Below are positions 32,436-40,131 of a stretch of DNA of 64,000 nucleotides, in pieces. The notes under the pieces were generated by a model. It ran no database searches. It was not told the DNA's origin and saw nothing but the letters and a program-made list of their open reading frames with translations. The translations under genes were made by a program, and so were the position numbers. The first letter of the stretch is position 1. Each line of letters begins with the position of its first letter. Origin of the DNA: Pseudideonella sakaiensis (GTDB taxonomy: Bacteria; Pseudomonadota; Gammaproteobacteria; Burkholderiales; Burkholderiaceae_C). The stretch is taken from the NCBI RefSeq assembly GCF_001293525.1, contig NZ_BBYR01000065.1, positions 1-64,000 on the forward strand, written 5' to 3'.

Positions 32436-33845
32436 TCAGGCGCCGGCCGGCAGCGCGATCACGAAGCAGCTGCCGCCGCCCTCGCGGGCCTCGCAGCGCA
32501 CGCTGCCGCCGTGGCGCTCGGCGATCTGCCGCACGAGGCTCAGGCCGAGGCCGACGCCGCCGGCCTGCTCGGCATGGCCGGGCAGCCGGTAGAAGGGCTC
32601 GAAGATGCGCTCGCGCAGGTCCTCGGGCACGCCGGGGCCGCGGTCGCAGACGCGCAGCTCCGCGCCCGTGCCACGGCGGTGGATCTCCACCCGCACGTCG
32701 GTGCCGCCGTAGCGGCGCGCGTTCTCCAGCAGGTTGCGCAGCGCGCGGCGCAGCAGCCGCTCCTCGCCCAGCACCTGCAGCGACTCCCCGTCGACCTCGG
32801 CCTGCAGCCGCGCCGCCTCCTCGGCCGCCAGCGCCAGCAGGTCCACCGGGTCGCGCTGCGGACCCTCGGACGCGGCGTCGAGCCGGCTCGCCAGCAGCAC
32901 CTCCTCGACCAGCGCATCCAGCTCCGCGATGTTGGTGTGGATCTCGCGCTGCAGCGCGCCGCGCTGCGCCGGGCCGACGTCGTCGAGCATCGAGATCGCC
33001 ATCTTCATCCGCGCCAGCGGCGAGCGCAGCTCGTGGCTGGCGTTCGCCAGCAGGCTCTGGTGCGAGCGCACCAGCGCCTCGATGCGCGCCGCCGCCTGGT
33101 TGAAGCTGGCCGCCACCGCGGCCACCTCGTCCTGGCCCTGCACCTCCACGCGGTGGCTGAGCTGCCCGGCGCCGAAGCGCTCGACGCCGAGCTTCAGCGC
33201 CGCGAGGCGGCGCGTCAGCGCGCGCACCACCGGCCAGGCGGCGCCGGCCACCGCGACGAACAGCAGCACCAGCAGCACCACCCAGCCGAGGCCGGAGGAC
33301 CAGGGCCAGAAGCCGAAGCCGTCGGGCGGACGCCGCGGCGGGCGGTCGCCACCCGGCCCCGCGTCGGGCCCGCCGCCGTCGGGCCCGGGGCCGAAAGCCG
33401 CCGGGCCGCGTGCGCCCCCGGGCCCGCCGAGCCAGGGCGGCGCGCCGCCGCCGGGCCCGCGCGGCCGCCACGGCCGCATCACCCACAGCGTGCGGCCATC
33501 CTCCAGCGCCACCGCGAAGGTGCGCGCCATCGGCTCGCGCTCGCGCCGCTCGTAGGACTCGGACGCGGCGACGCGCCGGCCGCCGGTGTCGTCCAGCGCC
33601 AGCGGCAGCCGCAGCCGCTCGGACCAGTCCTTCAGCGCGGCCGCCTGCTCCGCGACCGGCGCCTGCACCCCGGGCAGCGAGCGCTGGATCAGCTCGGCCC
33701 AGGCCGCCATCCGGTCGGACAGCAGGGTCTCGGTGCGGCTGCGCTCGCCGTCGATGTGGCGCTGGAACAGCCAGCCGGACACGCCGGCGAACAGCAGCAG
33801 CACCGCCACGACCGTCAGGTAGATGCGCAGCGTGAGCGTCTTCAT
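32436..33845 (-). CDS. Sensor histidine kinase, CpxA-like
   Basis: A 469-aa membrane kinase: TM1 at residues 8-26, a periplasmic sensor domain of about 165 residues with an unusual glycine/proline-rich segment (roughly residues 125-175), TM2 at about 185-205, HAMP, an H-box with phosphoacceptor His271 in NASHELRSPL, and an ATPase domain with an N-box (NLLENARRYG) and GVGLGLSLV. It overlaps the response-regulator gene by four bases. With the adjacent CpxP/Spy-like gene and a CpxR-box-like element it forms a likely CpxAR-type envelope stress system. Confidence 0.9.
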   Translation of the reverse strand: MKTLTLRIYLTVVAVLLLFAGVSGWLFQRHIDGERSRTETLLSDRMAAWAELIQRSLPGVQAPVAEQAAALKDWSERLRLPLALDDTGGRRVAASESYERREREPMARTFAVALEDGRTLWVMRPWRPRGPGGGAPPWLGGPGGARGPAAFGPGPDGGGPDAGPGGDRPPRRPPDGFGFWPWSSGLGWVVLLVLLFVAVAGAAWPVVRALTRRLAALKLGVERFGAGQLSHRVEVQGQDEVAAVAASFNQAAARIEALVRSHQSLLANASHELRSPLARMKMAISMLDDVGPAQRGALQREIHTNIAELDALVEEVLLASRLDAASEGPQRDPVDLLALAAEEAARLQAEVDGESLQVLGEERLLRRALRNLLENARRYGGTDVRVEIHRRGTGAELRVCDRGPGVPEDLRERIFEPFYRLPGHAEQAGGVGLGLSLVRQIAERHGGSVRCEAREGGGSCFVIALPAGA

Positions 33846-34567
33846 GGCCCGGCGTCGTCGGCGTCCTGCTTCTTCGCGAACACGTAGCCGGCGCCGCGCA
33901 CGGTCAGCACGCGGCGCGGGTTCTTCGGATCGTCCTCGATGAGGGCGCGGATGCGGGAGATGTGCACGTCGATCGAGCGGTCGAAGGCCTCCAGCGGGTG
34001 GCCCTTCAGCGCGTCCATGATCTGGTCGCGCGACAGCACCCGGCCGGGGCTGCGCGCCAGCACGACGAGCAGGTCGAACTGGTGCCCGGTCAGCTCGCAG
34101 GGCTTGCCGTCGAGGCGGGCGATGCGCGCGCCGAGGTCGATCTCGAGCCGGCCGAAGCGCAGCACCTCGTCGTCCAGCGGCTGCGGCGCCGCGCGGCGCA
34201 GCAGCGCCTTGATGCGGGCCAGCAGCTCGCGCGGCTCGAAGGGCTTGGGCAGGTAGTCGTCGGCGCCCAGCTCGAGGCCGACGATGCGGTCCAGCGGCTC
34301 GCCGCGTGCGGTGAGCATCAGCAGCGGCAGCTGGCGGGTGCGCGGCTGGGCGCGCAGCTCGCGGCACAGGTCCAGGCCGTCACCGTCGGGCAGCATCAGG
34401 TCGAGCACCAGCGCGTCGAAGGGCGCGCCGCTGCCCAGCTTCTCGCGCCCGTGCGCGAGCGAGCCGGCCGACTCGACCTCGAAGCCGGCATGGCGCAGGT
34501 AGTCGCCCACCATCGTGGACAGGCGGACGTCGTCGTCGATCAGCAGCAGGCGGGCGGTCTGGACCAT
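33842..34567 (-). CDS. OmpR-family response regulator, CpxR-like
   Basis: A 241-aa regulator with a receiver domain (acidic pocket DDD at residues 12-14, phosphorylated Asp56 in VLDLMLPDGDG, KPF lysine) and a C-terminal OmpR-type winged helix (ELTGHQFDLLVVLARSPGRVLSRDQ and VRGAGYVF). GGAG ten bases upstream supports the ATG at 34567. It is encoded first in the operon with its kinase. A GTAAA-N5-GTAAG element at 35400-35414 is a plausible binding site. Confidence 0.92.
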   Translation of the reverse strand: MVQTARLLLIDDDVRLSTMVGDYLRHAGFEVESAGSLAHGREKLGSGAPFDALVLDLMLPDGDGLDLCRELRAQPRTRQLPLLMLTARGEPLDRIVGLELGADDYLPKPFEPRELLARIKALLRRAAPQPLDDEVLRFGRLEIDLGARIARLDGKPCELTGHQFDLLVVLARSPGRVLSRDQIMDALKGHPLEAFDRSIDVHISRIRALIEDDPKNPRRVLTVRGAGYVFAKKQDADDAGP

Positions 34568-34726
34568 CGGTCGGGGACTCCTGTGTCGGGGCGCAGGGGA
34601 CGGTGGCGGGCGATCGCCGCGCCGGGCCGGGACGCGGCGCCGCCGGCCTGCGGGAGCATAGCCGGCGACCGGCGCGCCCGGCAGCCCCGCGGGCCCGCGC
34701 CCGGGGCCACCGGGCCGCCGCAACGC

Positions 34727-35293
34727 TCAGGGCTTGGGCTGCGGCGGGCGCTCGCCGCGGTGGCGCCAGCGTTCGCCGGCCTGGGCCATGCGTTCGCCGA
34801 TCTTCGCCCGCTGCTCCGGCGTCAGCACCTGGGCCACGTCCAGCATCACCTGCAGGTGCTTGCGGCTGGCCTGGTCGTGCTGGGCCACCATCTGCAGGCG
34901 CAGCTGCTCGGCCGCGTTGGCGTCCAGCGTCGGCGCGGTGAAGACCGCGCGCGCCTTCTCGCGCAGCGCGCGGCCGGCCTCGCGGTCGGCCTGCATGCCG
35001 GGCTCGGCCGCCGCCAGGATCTGCTTGATCTGGCTGCGCTGCTGCTCGGTCGCGCCGATGCGGTCGAGCATGCGCTCGAGGTGGCGCGGCGAGCCGCCGA
35101 AGAAGCCCGGGCCGCCGTGGCCGCCGGGACCCCCATGGGCCATGCCGTGCGGCGGCGGGGGCGGCGGGGCCGGCTGCGCGCCGGCCAGCCCGGGCAGCAG
35201 CGCGGCCGAGGCCGCGGCGAGCAGCGCGGTGGCGGCCACGCGGCGCAGGCCGGGACGGCCGGGGCGGGCGGCGAGGGTCAGGGGAAGGGACAT
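34727..35293 (-). CDS. Spy/CpxP-like periplasmic chaperone (LTXXQ family)
   Basis: A 188-aa exported protein with a signal peptide ending near residue 40 (GLAGAQ), a proline/histidine/glycine-rich linker, and a helical domain with the two family motifs (the second as LTPEQRAKI near residue 160). CpxP and Spy bind misfolded envelope proteins; CpxP also dampens its cognate kinase. The gene lies 159 bp upstream of the two-component pair on the same strand. The divergent space to the next gene holds the CpxR-box-like sequence, so control by the pair is likely. Confidence 0.87.
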   Translation of the reverse strand: MSLPLTLAARPGRPGLRRVAATALLAAASAALLPGLAGAQPAPPPPPPHGMAHGGPGGHGGPGFFGGSPRHLERMLDRIGATEQQRSQIKQILAAAEPGMQADREAGRALREKARAVFTAPTLDANAAEQLRLQMVAQHDQASRKHLQVMLDVAQVLTPEQRAKIGERMAQAGERWRHRGERPPQPKP

Positions 35294-35399
35294 GGCGGGG
35301 TCTCCAGGTGACGGGTCGTCGGTGCAGTCTCGGGAGGGGTTCGCGTCGACTGTGGGAAAGGATCCTCGGCGCAGGCGGTGAAGCGGCCATGAGGTGGGG

Positions 35400-35414
35400 G
35401 TAAAGAAAGGTAAG
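35400..35414. promoter_or_regulatory. CpxR-box-like direct repeat
   Basis: GTAAA (35400-35404), five bases, then GTAAG (35410-35414). The enterobacterial CpxR consensus is two GTAAA half-sites spaced by five bases, so one mismatch is present. It lies 107 bp before the start of the Spy/CpxP-like gene (minus strand) and 44 bp before the lipoprotein gene (plus strand). An AT-containing element like this stands out in the surrounding high-GC sequence. Confidence 0.5.
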
Positions 35415-35457
35415 CTGGCCGCCCTGGGCGAAGCCGACGCCCTCGCCCCGCCACCCC

Positions 35458-35835
35458 ATGCCGAGACACTGCCCTTCCCGCTCGCTGCCGGTTTCGCTCG
35501 CGCTGGCGCTGGCCGCCTGCGGCGGCGGCGGCAGCAGCGGCCCCGAGGTCGTCACCGAGGACCTGGCCCGGTCGACCGGCGCGCTGAGCTGCGGCCCGAG
35601 CCTGCTCGAGACCACCCGGCTCGAGCGGGAAATCACCGACCTCGCGGCCGCCGGGGTGCCGGTGGTGCGCGCGCGCTGCGGATCCGACGGGCAGCCGCGC
35701 CCGGCCGCCTGCGGGCTCGACGCCGGCGAGCTCTGGATCATCCGCACCGCCGCCGAGACCGCGCCGCTGGCGCGCGCCCGCGGCTACCGCCCGCTCGCCG
35801 ACATCCCCGCCGCCGCCGAGCAGGCCTGCCGATGA
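35458..35835 (+). CDS. Small lipoprotein, unknown function
   Basis: A 125-aa protein with a lipobox (LALAAC, cysteine at about residue 21) followed by a glycine/serine linker. The mature part has four more cysteines (SCGPS, RCGSD, ACGLD and the final ACR), which could make two disulfides in the periplasm. It is divergent from the Spy/CpxP-like gene and has the CpxR-box-like element in its promoter region, so it may belong to the same stress regulon. The family was not recognised. Confidence 0.7.
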   Translation: MPRHCPSRSLPVSLALALAACGGGGSSGPEVVTEDLARSTGALSCGPSLLETTRLEREITDLAAAGVPVVRARCGSDGQPRPAACGLDAGELWIIRTAAETAPLARARGYRPLADIPAAAEQACR

Positions 35836-35860
35836 CGTGCCGGAGCCGGCCCGACCGGCG

Positions 35861-36310
35861 TCAGCGGCGCGGCGGGGAGCCGCCCGCCGGCGTGCGCCAG
35901 AACGCCTCCATCGCGATGTAGGTGAACGAGGCCGACCAGCCGATCAGCAGCAGCCCGTTCAGCGCCTCGACGCCGGCCAGCAGCCGCAGCGGCCCGGTCG
36001 GCGTCAGGTCCCCGAAGCCCAGCGAGGTGTAGGTCTCGGCGGAGAAATAGATGCAGGAGGAGAAGGAAAAGCCGGCACTGCCGACCAGGCTGCCCACCTG
36101 GCCGAGCGCGACCAGCGCGTACATCGCCGAACCGTAGAGGCCGATCTCCGCCGCGTGCGCGATGAAGGCCGCGAGGATCACCACCACCAGCTTCAGCCGG
36201 GCCGGGATGCGCACGCGAGGCAGCGCGGCGTTGAGCCCGCGCAGCACCTCGTAGTGCAGCACCGTGGACGCCAGCACCAGCAGGCAGCAGACGAGGGCGA
36301 CGAGGAGCAT
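35861..36310 (-). CDS. Two-TM potassium channel protein
   Basis: A 149-aa membrane protein with an N-terminal helix, a second hydrophobic segment near residue 40, then a pore unit: helix, the selectivity filter TSLGFGD, and the inner helix LLAGVEALNGLLLIGWSASFTY. The filter TxxGFGD is the Ion_trans_2 (K+ channel) signature. There is no RCK/TrkA regulatory domain. The ATG at 36310 lies beside a short 8-bp tandem repeat in the leader, and no strong ribosome site is visible, so the exact start is uncertain. Confidence 0.8.
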   Translation of the reverse strand: MLLVALVCCLLVLASTVLHYEVLRGLNAALPRVRIPARLKLVVVILAAFIAHAAEIGLYGSAMYALVALGQVGSLVGSAGFSFSSCIYFSAETYTSLGFGDLTPTGPLRLLAGVEALNGLLLIGWSASFTYIAMEAFWRTPAGGSPPRR

Positions 36311-36313
36311 GGG

Positions 36314-36336
36314 GGCTCGGAGGCTCGGAGGCTCGG
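36314..36336. repeat. 8-bp tandem repeat (GGCTCGGA, 2.9 copies)
   Basis: Short direct repeat immediately upstream of the potassium-channel start codon. Polymerase slippage here could change the spacing of the ribosome site to the start codon. Confidence 0.6.
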
Positions 36337-36352
36337 GGGATCGGCGCGGAGC

Positions 36353-36385
36353 GTCCGGGGCCCGGGCCAGCCGGGCCCTCCGGAC
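36353..36385. repeat. GC-rich hairpin in the 334-bp intergenic gap
   Basis: GTCCGG plus GGCCCGG on the left faces CCGGGCC plus CCGGAC on the right, with a five-base loop and a small bulge. No T tract follows. With the two tandem repeats it accounts for the visible structure in the non-coding stretch 36311-36644; the rest shows no gene and no clear promoter. Confidence 0.45.
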
Positions 36386-36446
36386 GGTGCGCGGCCCGAC
36401 TGTACGGCAGGCGCGCGGCGCGGCGCGGTGCGTGCGCCGTGCCTTC

Positions 36447-36480
36447 GGGCTGGCGGGCTGGCGGGCTGGCGGGCTGGCGG
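36447..36480. repeat. 8-bp tandem repeat (GGGCTGGC, four copies)
   Basis: Four perfect head-to-tail copies of GGGCTGGC (36447-36478) plus two further bases. It lies in the non-coding stretch between the potassium-channel and acetyltransferase genes, about 165 bp before the latter. Such a repeat is likely to vary in copy number between strains. Confidence 0.8.
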
Positions 36481-36644
36481 GGCGCCGAGCGTCGGGGTCG
36501 GGGCCTCCGGGCGACGGCTGACGCACAGGCGCAAGCCCTGCCGATGGCGTACGCTGCGGCGCAGGCGGCCTGCCCGAGGCGCCCGGCCTGCGCCGCGCCC
36601 CCGCGGCGCGCCCTGCATCGGCCCCGCGGGCCGGAGGCGACTCC

Positions 36645-37151
36645 ATGGACATCCACCCCGGCTACGTCGCCGGCTGCATCGGCCGCATCGTCGAACTGCA
36701 TGCGCGCTACTACGCCGCGAAGGCCGGCTTCGGCCTCGCCTTCGAGGCCAAGGTGGCCGCCGAGCTGGCCGGCTTCTGCCGCGCGGCGCAGCCGGACCGG
36801 GACGGGCTCTGGCTGGCCCTGGACCGCGACGAGGTCCTCGGATCGATCGCGATCGATGGCGGTCACGCCGCGCCCGGCGACGCCCACCTGCGCTGGTTCA
36901 TCCTGGCCGAGGCGGCCCAGGGACGCGGCCTCGGCTCGCGCCTGCTGGACGGCGCGCTGGAGTTCTGCCGCAGCCAGGGGCATCGGCGCGTCTCGCTCTG
37001 GACCTTCGAGGGGCTGGACGCGGCCCGGCACCTGTACGAGAAGCACGGCTTCCGGCTGGTGCGCAGCCAGCTCGGCAGCCAGTGGGGCACCGAGGTCCGG
37101 GAGCAGCTGTTCGCCTGGGGGCTCGGCTTGCCCGAGGAGGAAGGGGCATGA
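36645..37151 (+). CDS. GNAT-family N-acetyltransferase
   Basis: A 168-aa acetyltransferase with the acetyl-CoA-binding motif A (AQGRGLGSRLLDGAL, residues 91-105) preceded by the conserved beta-4 strand (LRWFILAE) and followed by motif B (ARHLYEKHGFRLV). It resembles the acetyltransferase part found in MarR-GNAT proteins. The substrate cannot be predicted. Its stop overlaps the start of the next gene. Confidence 0.87.
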   Translation: MDIHPGYVAGCIGRIVELHARYYAAKAGFGLAFEAKVAAELAGFCRAAQPDRDGLWLALDRDEVLGSIAIDGGHAAPGDAHLRWFILAEAAQGRGLGSRLLDGALEFCRSQGHRRVSLWTFEGLDAARHLYEKHGFRLVRSQLGSQWGTEVREQLFAWGLGLPEEEGA

Positions 37152-37846
37152 GGATCCGGCCGGAGGCGCCAGGCGGGCCCGGTGCGGCCGCGTCCCGCCG
37201 ACCCGACAGCTCCGAACCCCAACGCGCGGCGTCCGACGCGGGCCGGCGCCGGAGGCAGCCATGCAATCTCCTGCACCTGATCGGCCGCCTCGCCTGGACA
37301 GGCACGGTCGCCACGCTGGCGCTCGTCGGCGCCCCGGCCTGTGCTGCCGCCGACGCGGCGGCAGCGCCGGCGCATCCGACGCTCGCAGCGCTGGCCGACG
37401 AGGACCAGGCGGATCGTCAGCCGGGGCCGGACGGCATCGACTGGGCACGGGTGGCGCCGCGCGATGCCGCACGGCGCGCGCGCGTGCTCGAGCTGCTGCG
37501 CGAGGGCCAGGTGCGCAGCGAGGCGGACCACCTCAACGCGGCGCTGGTGTTCCAGCACGGCGAGACGGCCGACGACCTCCGGCTGGCCCATGCGCTCGCC
37601 CAGACCGCCCGCCACATCAACCCCGAGAGCCGGGCAGCGCGCTGGCTCGCGGCCGCCTCCTGGGACCGGCTGATGATGCGCCTGGGCCAGCCGCAGTGGT
37701 ACGCGACGCAGTTCGTGAAACGCGACGGCCGCTGGGTGCTCTACCCGGTGAACGAGGCCGTGGTCGGCGACGAGGAGCGCATTGCCACCGGCGCCCGCAG
37801 CCTGGCGGCGGCACGGGCGCACGCGGAGCGGATGAACGCGCGTTGA
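37148..37846 (+). CDS. Exported DUF6624-like protein
   Basis: A 232-aa protein translated from an ATG that overlaps the acetyltransferase stop by four bases. After a polar N-terminus there is one hydrophobic segment (about residues 47-68, ending CAAADA), probably an uncleaved anchor or late signal peptide. The mature part has the pattern of DUF6624: DQADRQ, VLELLREG, and AALVFQHGETADDLRLAHALA, followed by WDRLMMRLGQPQWYATQF. The function is unknown. A shorter start inside the polar region is possible. Confidence 0.7.
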   Translation: MRIRPEAPGGPGAAASRRPDSSEPQRAASDAGRRRRQPCNLLHLIGRLAWTGTVATLALVGAPACAAADAAAAPAHPTLAALADEDQADRQPGPDGIDWARVAPRDAARRARVLELLREGQVRSEADHLNAALVFQHGETADDLRLAHALAQTARHINPESRAARWLAAASWDRLMMRLGQPQWYATQFVKRDGRWVLYPVNEAVVGDEERIATGARSLAAARAHAERMNAR

Positions 37847-38025
37847 GCACGACCTCGGCCGCGCAGACACCGGCGGCCTCGGCGAAGCCTGCCGCGTTCA
37901 CGGAAGGCGCGCGTCGGATGGCGCGACCGTCCAAGGCCGTCGCATCCTATCGATGAGGGAGGCACGGCCTGGAAGCGGACGGCGAGAAGGCCCAGACTGG
38001 CGGCCTCGCCCCCCGCCTGGTCCCG

Positions 38026-38526
38026 ATGAAGTCCTTCGCCTTTGCCTCCGCCCTCGCCGCGCTCCTCCTGGCCGGCTGCACCACGGTCGAACCGCCCCCT
38101 CCCCCGATCTACGCCGGGCCCACCGCCCGACTGGACGACTCAGGCATCCGGGAAAGCGGCGGGAAGGTGCAGCTCTTCGCAGCCACCGGCATCGACGGCA
38201 GGCCGATCGCCAACGCCAGCAGCGACTCGCACTCGGCGAGTTGGGGCCAGGGCTACGCGATGTCGGTGGTCCTGACGACACGCCGGGTGCCGGCGCGCGC
38301 GATGCGGATCAAGCTGCTCGGCACCCACCAGACAGCCGCCCCGATCCACGAGATCGCGAGTCGCGCGGCGGGCACCTTCTTCTCGGTCGAAGGGGTGGTG
38401 GACTTCCAGCCCGAGGGCGGCCGGCACTACATCGTCAAGGGCGAGCTGAAGAAGGCCGGCTCGTCGGTGTGGATCGAGGACAGGGAGACCGGCCGGGTGG
38501 TCACCGAGAAGGTGGTGGGCAAGTAG
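38026..38526 (+). CDS. Lipoprotein of unknown function
   Basis: A 166-aa product with a strong lipobox (LLLAGC, cysteine at residue 18), then a proline-run linker and a compact beta-rich domain. The mature sequence has one motif-like stretch (GGRHYIVKGELKKAGSSVWIED) of the kind seen in small outer-membrane lipoproteins. It stands alone, 179 bp after the DUF6624-like gene, with no visible operon partner. The family was not recognised. Confidence 0.75.
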   Translation: MKSFAFASALAALLLAGCTTVEPPPPPIYAGPTARLDDSGIRESGGKVQLFAATGIDGRPIANASSDSHSASWGQGYAMSVVLTTRRVPARAMRIKLLGTHQTAAPIHEIASRAAGTFFSVEGVVDFQPEGGRHYIVKGELKKAGSSVWIEDRETGRVVTEKVVGK

Positions 38527-38617
38527 CCGCCGGAGCGCGCGGCCATGCCGAGGGCTGCACGGGAGCGCCACGCCGGCCGGCGCGGCAGAATGCCGTCCAC
38601 CGTCGCGAAAGCCTCCG

Positions 38618-39007
38618 ATGCACCCCTACGTCCGCGTACTCCAGACCTACATGGCCGCCCTCGGCGCGAGCGACTACGCCACGGTCAAGGGGCTGTTCGC
38701 GCCCACCGGCCGCGTGAAGTCACCCTTCCTCGGCGAGATGCCCGCCGGCCCCTTCTTCGACCGCCTGGCCGGGGCCTCGTCGCGCAACCTGATCACGCCG
38801 ATCGACATCTTCCTCGGCCAGTCGGGCCGGCCCCACGCCACCGCCTACTTCCAGTACGACTGGACGGTGCGCGACGGCACGCTGATCAGCTTCAAGGTGA
38901 TGGACCTGTTCACCTTCGCGCCGCAGGGCGAGCAGGTGCTGCACCTCGACCTGATCTACGACACCCACCCGATCCGCGTGTCGGCCGGCAACAAGTACGA
39001 GGCCTGA
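38618..39007 (+). CDS. SnoaL/NTF2-like domain protein
   Basis: A 129-aa single-domain protein with the alpha+beta barrel pattern of the NTF2/SnoaL superfamily: an N-terminal helix (VLQTYMAALGASDYATVKGLF), a PTGRVKSPFLGE strand pair, and C-terminal strands ending VLHLDLIYDTHPIR. It may be an isomerase or a ligand-binding protein; no catalytic pair is obvious. It is four bases upstream of the MOSC gene on the same strand, so they are probably co-transcribed. Confidence 0.8.
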   Translation: MHPYVRVLQTYMAALGASDYATVKGLFAPTGRVKSPFLGEMPAGPFFDRLAGASSRNLITPIDIFLGQSGRPHATAYFQYDWTVRDGTLISFKVMDLFTFAPQGEQVLHLDLIYDTHPIRVSAGNKYEA

Positions 39008-39011
39008 GGCC

Positions 39012-39593
39012 GTGGCGGCCCTCGCGTCGACCGGTGCCCGGGGCTGCGACGCGGGCGCACGGGTCGTCGCCGTGCATGCCCGTGCCGCCCATGCCTTCTC
39101 CAAGGATCCGCGGCCGTCGATCACGCTCGTGGCAGGCGAAGGCGTGGCCGGCGATGCGCACCGCGGCGTCACCGTGCAGCACCGCTCGCGCGTGGCCCGC
39201 GACCCGACCCAGCCGAACCTGCGGCAGGTCCACCTGCTGGCGCAGGAACTGCTGGACGAACTGGCCGGCCGCGGCCTGCCTGTGCGGCCGGGCCAGCTGG
39301 GCGAAAACCTGACCACCGCGGGCCTCGATCTGCTGGCGTTGTCCGAGGGCAGCGTGCTGCGCCTGGGCGACACGGCCCGGGTGTGGGTGACGGGGCTGCG
39401 CAATCCCTGCGCGCAGATCGAGGCCTTCATGCCGGGGCTGCTGGCGGCGGTGCTGGACCGCGCGCCGGACGGCACGCTCGTCCGGCGCGCCGGCGTGATG
39501 GGCGTGGTGCTGACCACGGGCATCGTGTCGCCGGGCGACCCGGTCAGGCTCGAGGACCAGCCGCCGCAGCATCGCCCCCTGCGGCCGGTCTGA
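39012..39593 (+). CDS. MOSC-domain protein
   Basis: A 193-aa single MOSC domain. The conserved cysteine lies in TGLRNPCAQIEAF, and VAGEGVAGDAHRG near residue 40 and GQLGENLTTAG near residue 95 are the other family motifs. MOSC proteins handle molybdenum-cofactor sulfur or reduce N-hydroxylated compounds; stand-alone versions such as this resemble YiiM. The start is a GTG four bases after the SnoaL-like stop. Confidence 0.87.
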   Translation: MAALASTGARGCDAGARVVAVHARAAHAFSKDPRPSITLVAGEGVAGDAHRGVTVQHRSRVARDPTQPNLRQVHLLAQELLDELAGRGLPVRPGQLGENLTTAGLDLLALSEGSVLRLGDTARVWVTGLRNPCAQIEAFMPGLLAAVLDRAPDGTLVRRAGVMGVVLTTGIVSPGDPVRLEDQPPQHRPLRPV

Positions 39594-39648
39594 GCCCCCT
39601 GCCGCCCTTCCTCGAGGAAGGGGAATTTCATGCAACTATACTTGTTGC

Positions 39649-40131
39649 ATGAATCGAAACAGCCAGCTGTCGGACGTGCTGCACGTGCTGCTGCACATGG
39701 CGCAGGCCGATGCCCCGCTCACCTCCGAGACCCTCGCCGGCGCGATGGGCACGCATCCCGTGGCGCTGCGGCGCCTGCTGTCGGGCCTGCGCGCCGCCGG
39801 CTTCGTGGGCTCGGAGAAGGGCCATGGCGGCGGCTGGGTGATCAGCTGCCCGCTCGAGCGCATCACGCTGCGCGACATCCACGAGGCCCTCGGCGCGCCC
39901 GCGCTGGTGCAGCTCGGCTTCCGCGACGACCGGCCCAGCTGCCTCGTCGCGCAGGCCGTCAACGAGGCGCTGGGCGCGGCCGTGCAGCAGGCCGAGGACG
40001 TGCTGCTCGAGCGCCTCGGTCACATCACGCTGGCGGCGCTGGCGCACGACTTCGCCCACCGCCGACCTGCCGGCCGCGCCCCGGCCACGCCCTGCCTGAA
40101 CGAAAGCGCACGCCATGTTCCTCGCCACTGA
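39649..40131 (+). CDS. Rrf2-family transcriptional regulator
   Basis: A 160-aa regulator with the Rrf2 winged helix (residues 1-70: LSDVLHVLLHMAQ and LRAAGFVGSEKGHGGGWVIS). It has three cysteines, C67, C98 (SCLV) and C149, not the close CX5CX5C set of IscR, so thiol redox sensing is more likely than an Fe-S cluster. The 3' end overlaps the thioredoxin-reductase-like gene by 17 bp, so the regulator and its probable target are co-expressed. Confidence 0.88.
   Translation: MNRNSQLSDVLHVLLHMAQADAPLTSETLAGAMGTHPVALRRLLSGLRAAGFVGSEKGHGGGWVISCPLERITLRDIHEALGAPALVQLGFRDDRPSCLVAQAVNEALGAAVQQAEDVLLERLGHITLAALAHDFAHRRPAGRAPATPCLNESARHVPRH

Noticed and set aside
36645-37151. Full MarR-GNAT fusion protein starting upstream of 36645
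   Set aside because: Only the acetyltransferase half is present. Upstream frames contain tandem repeats and low-complexity sequence without a winged helix.
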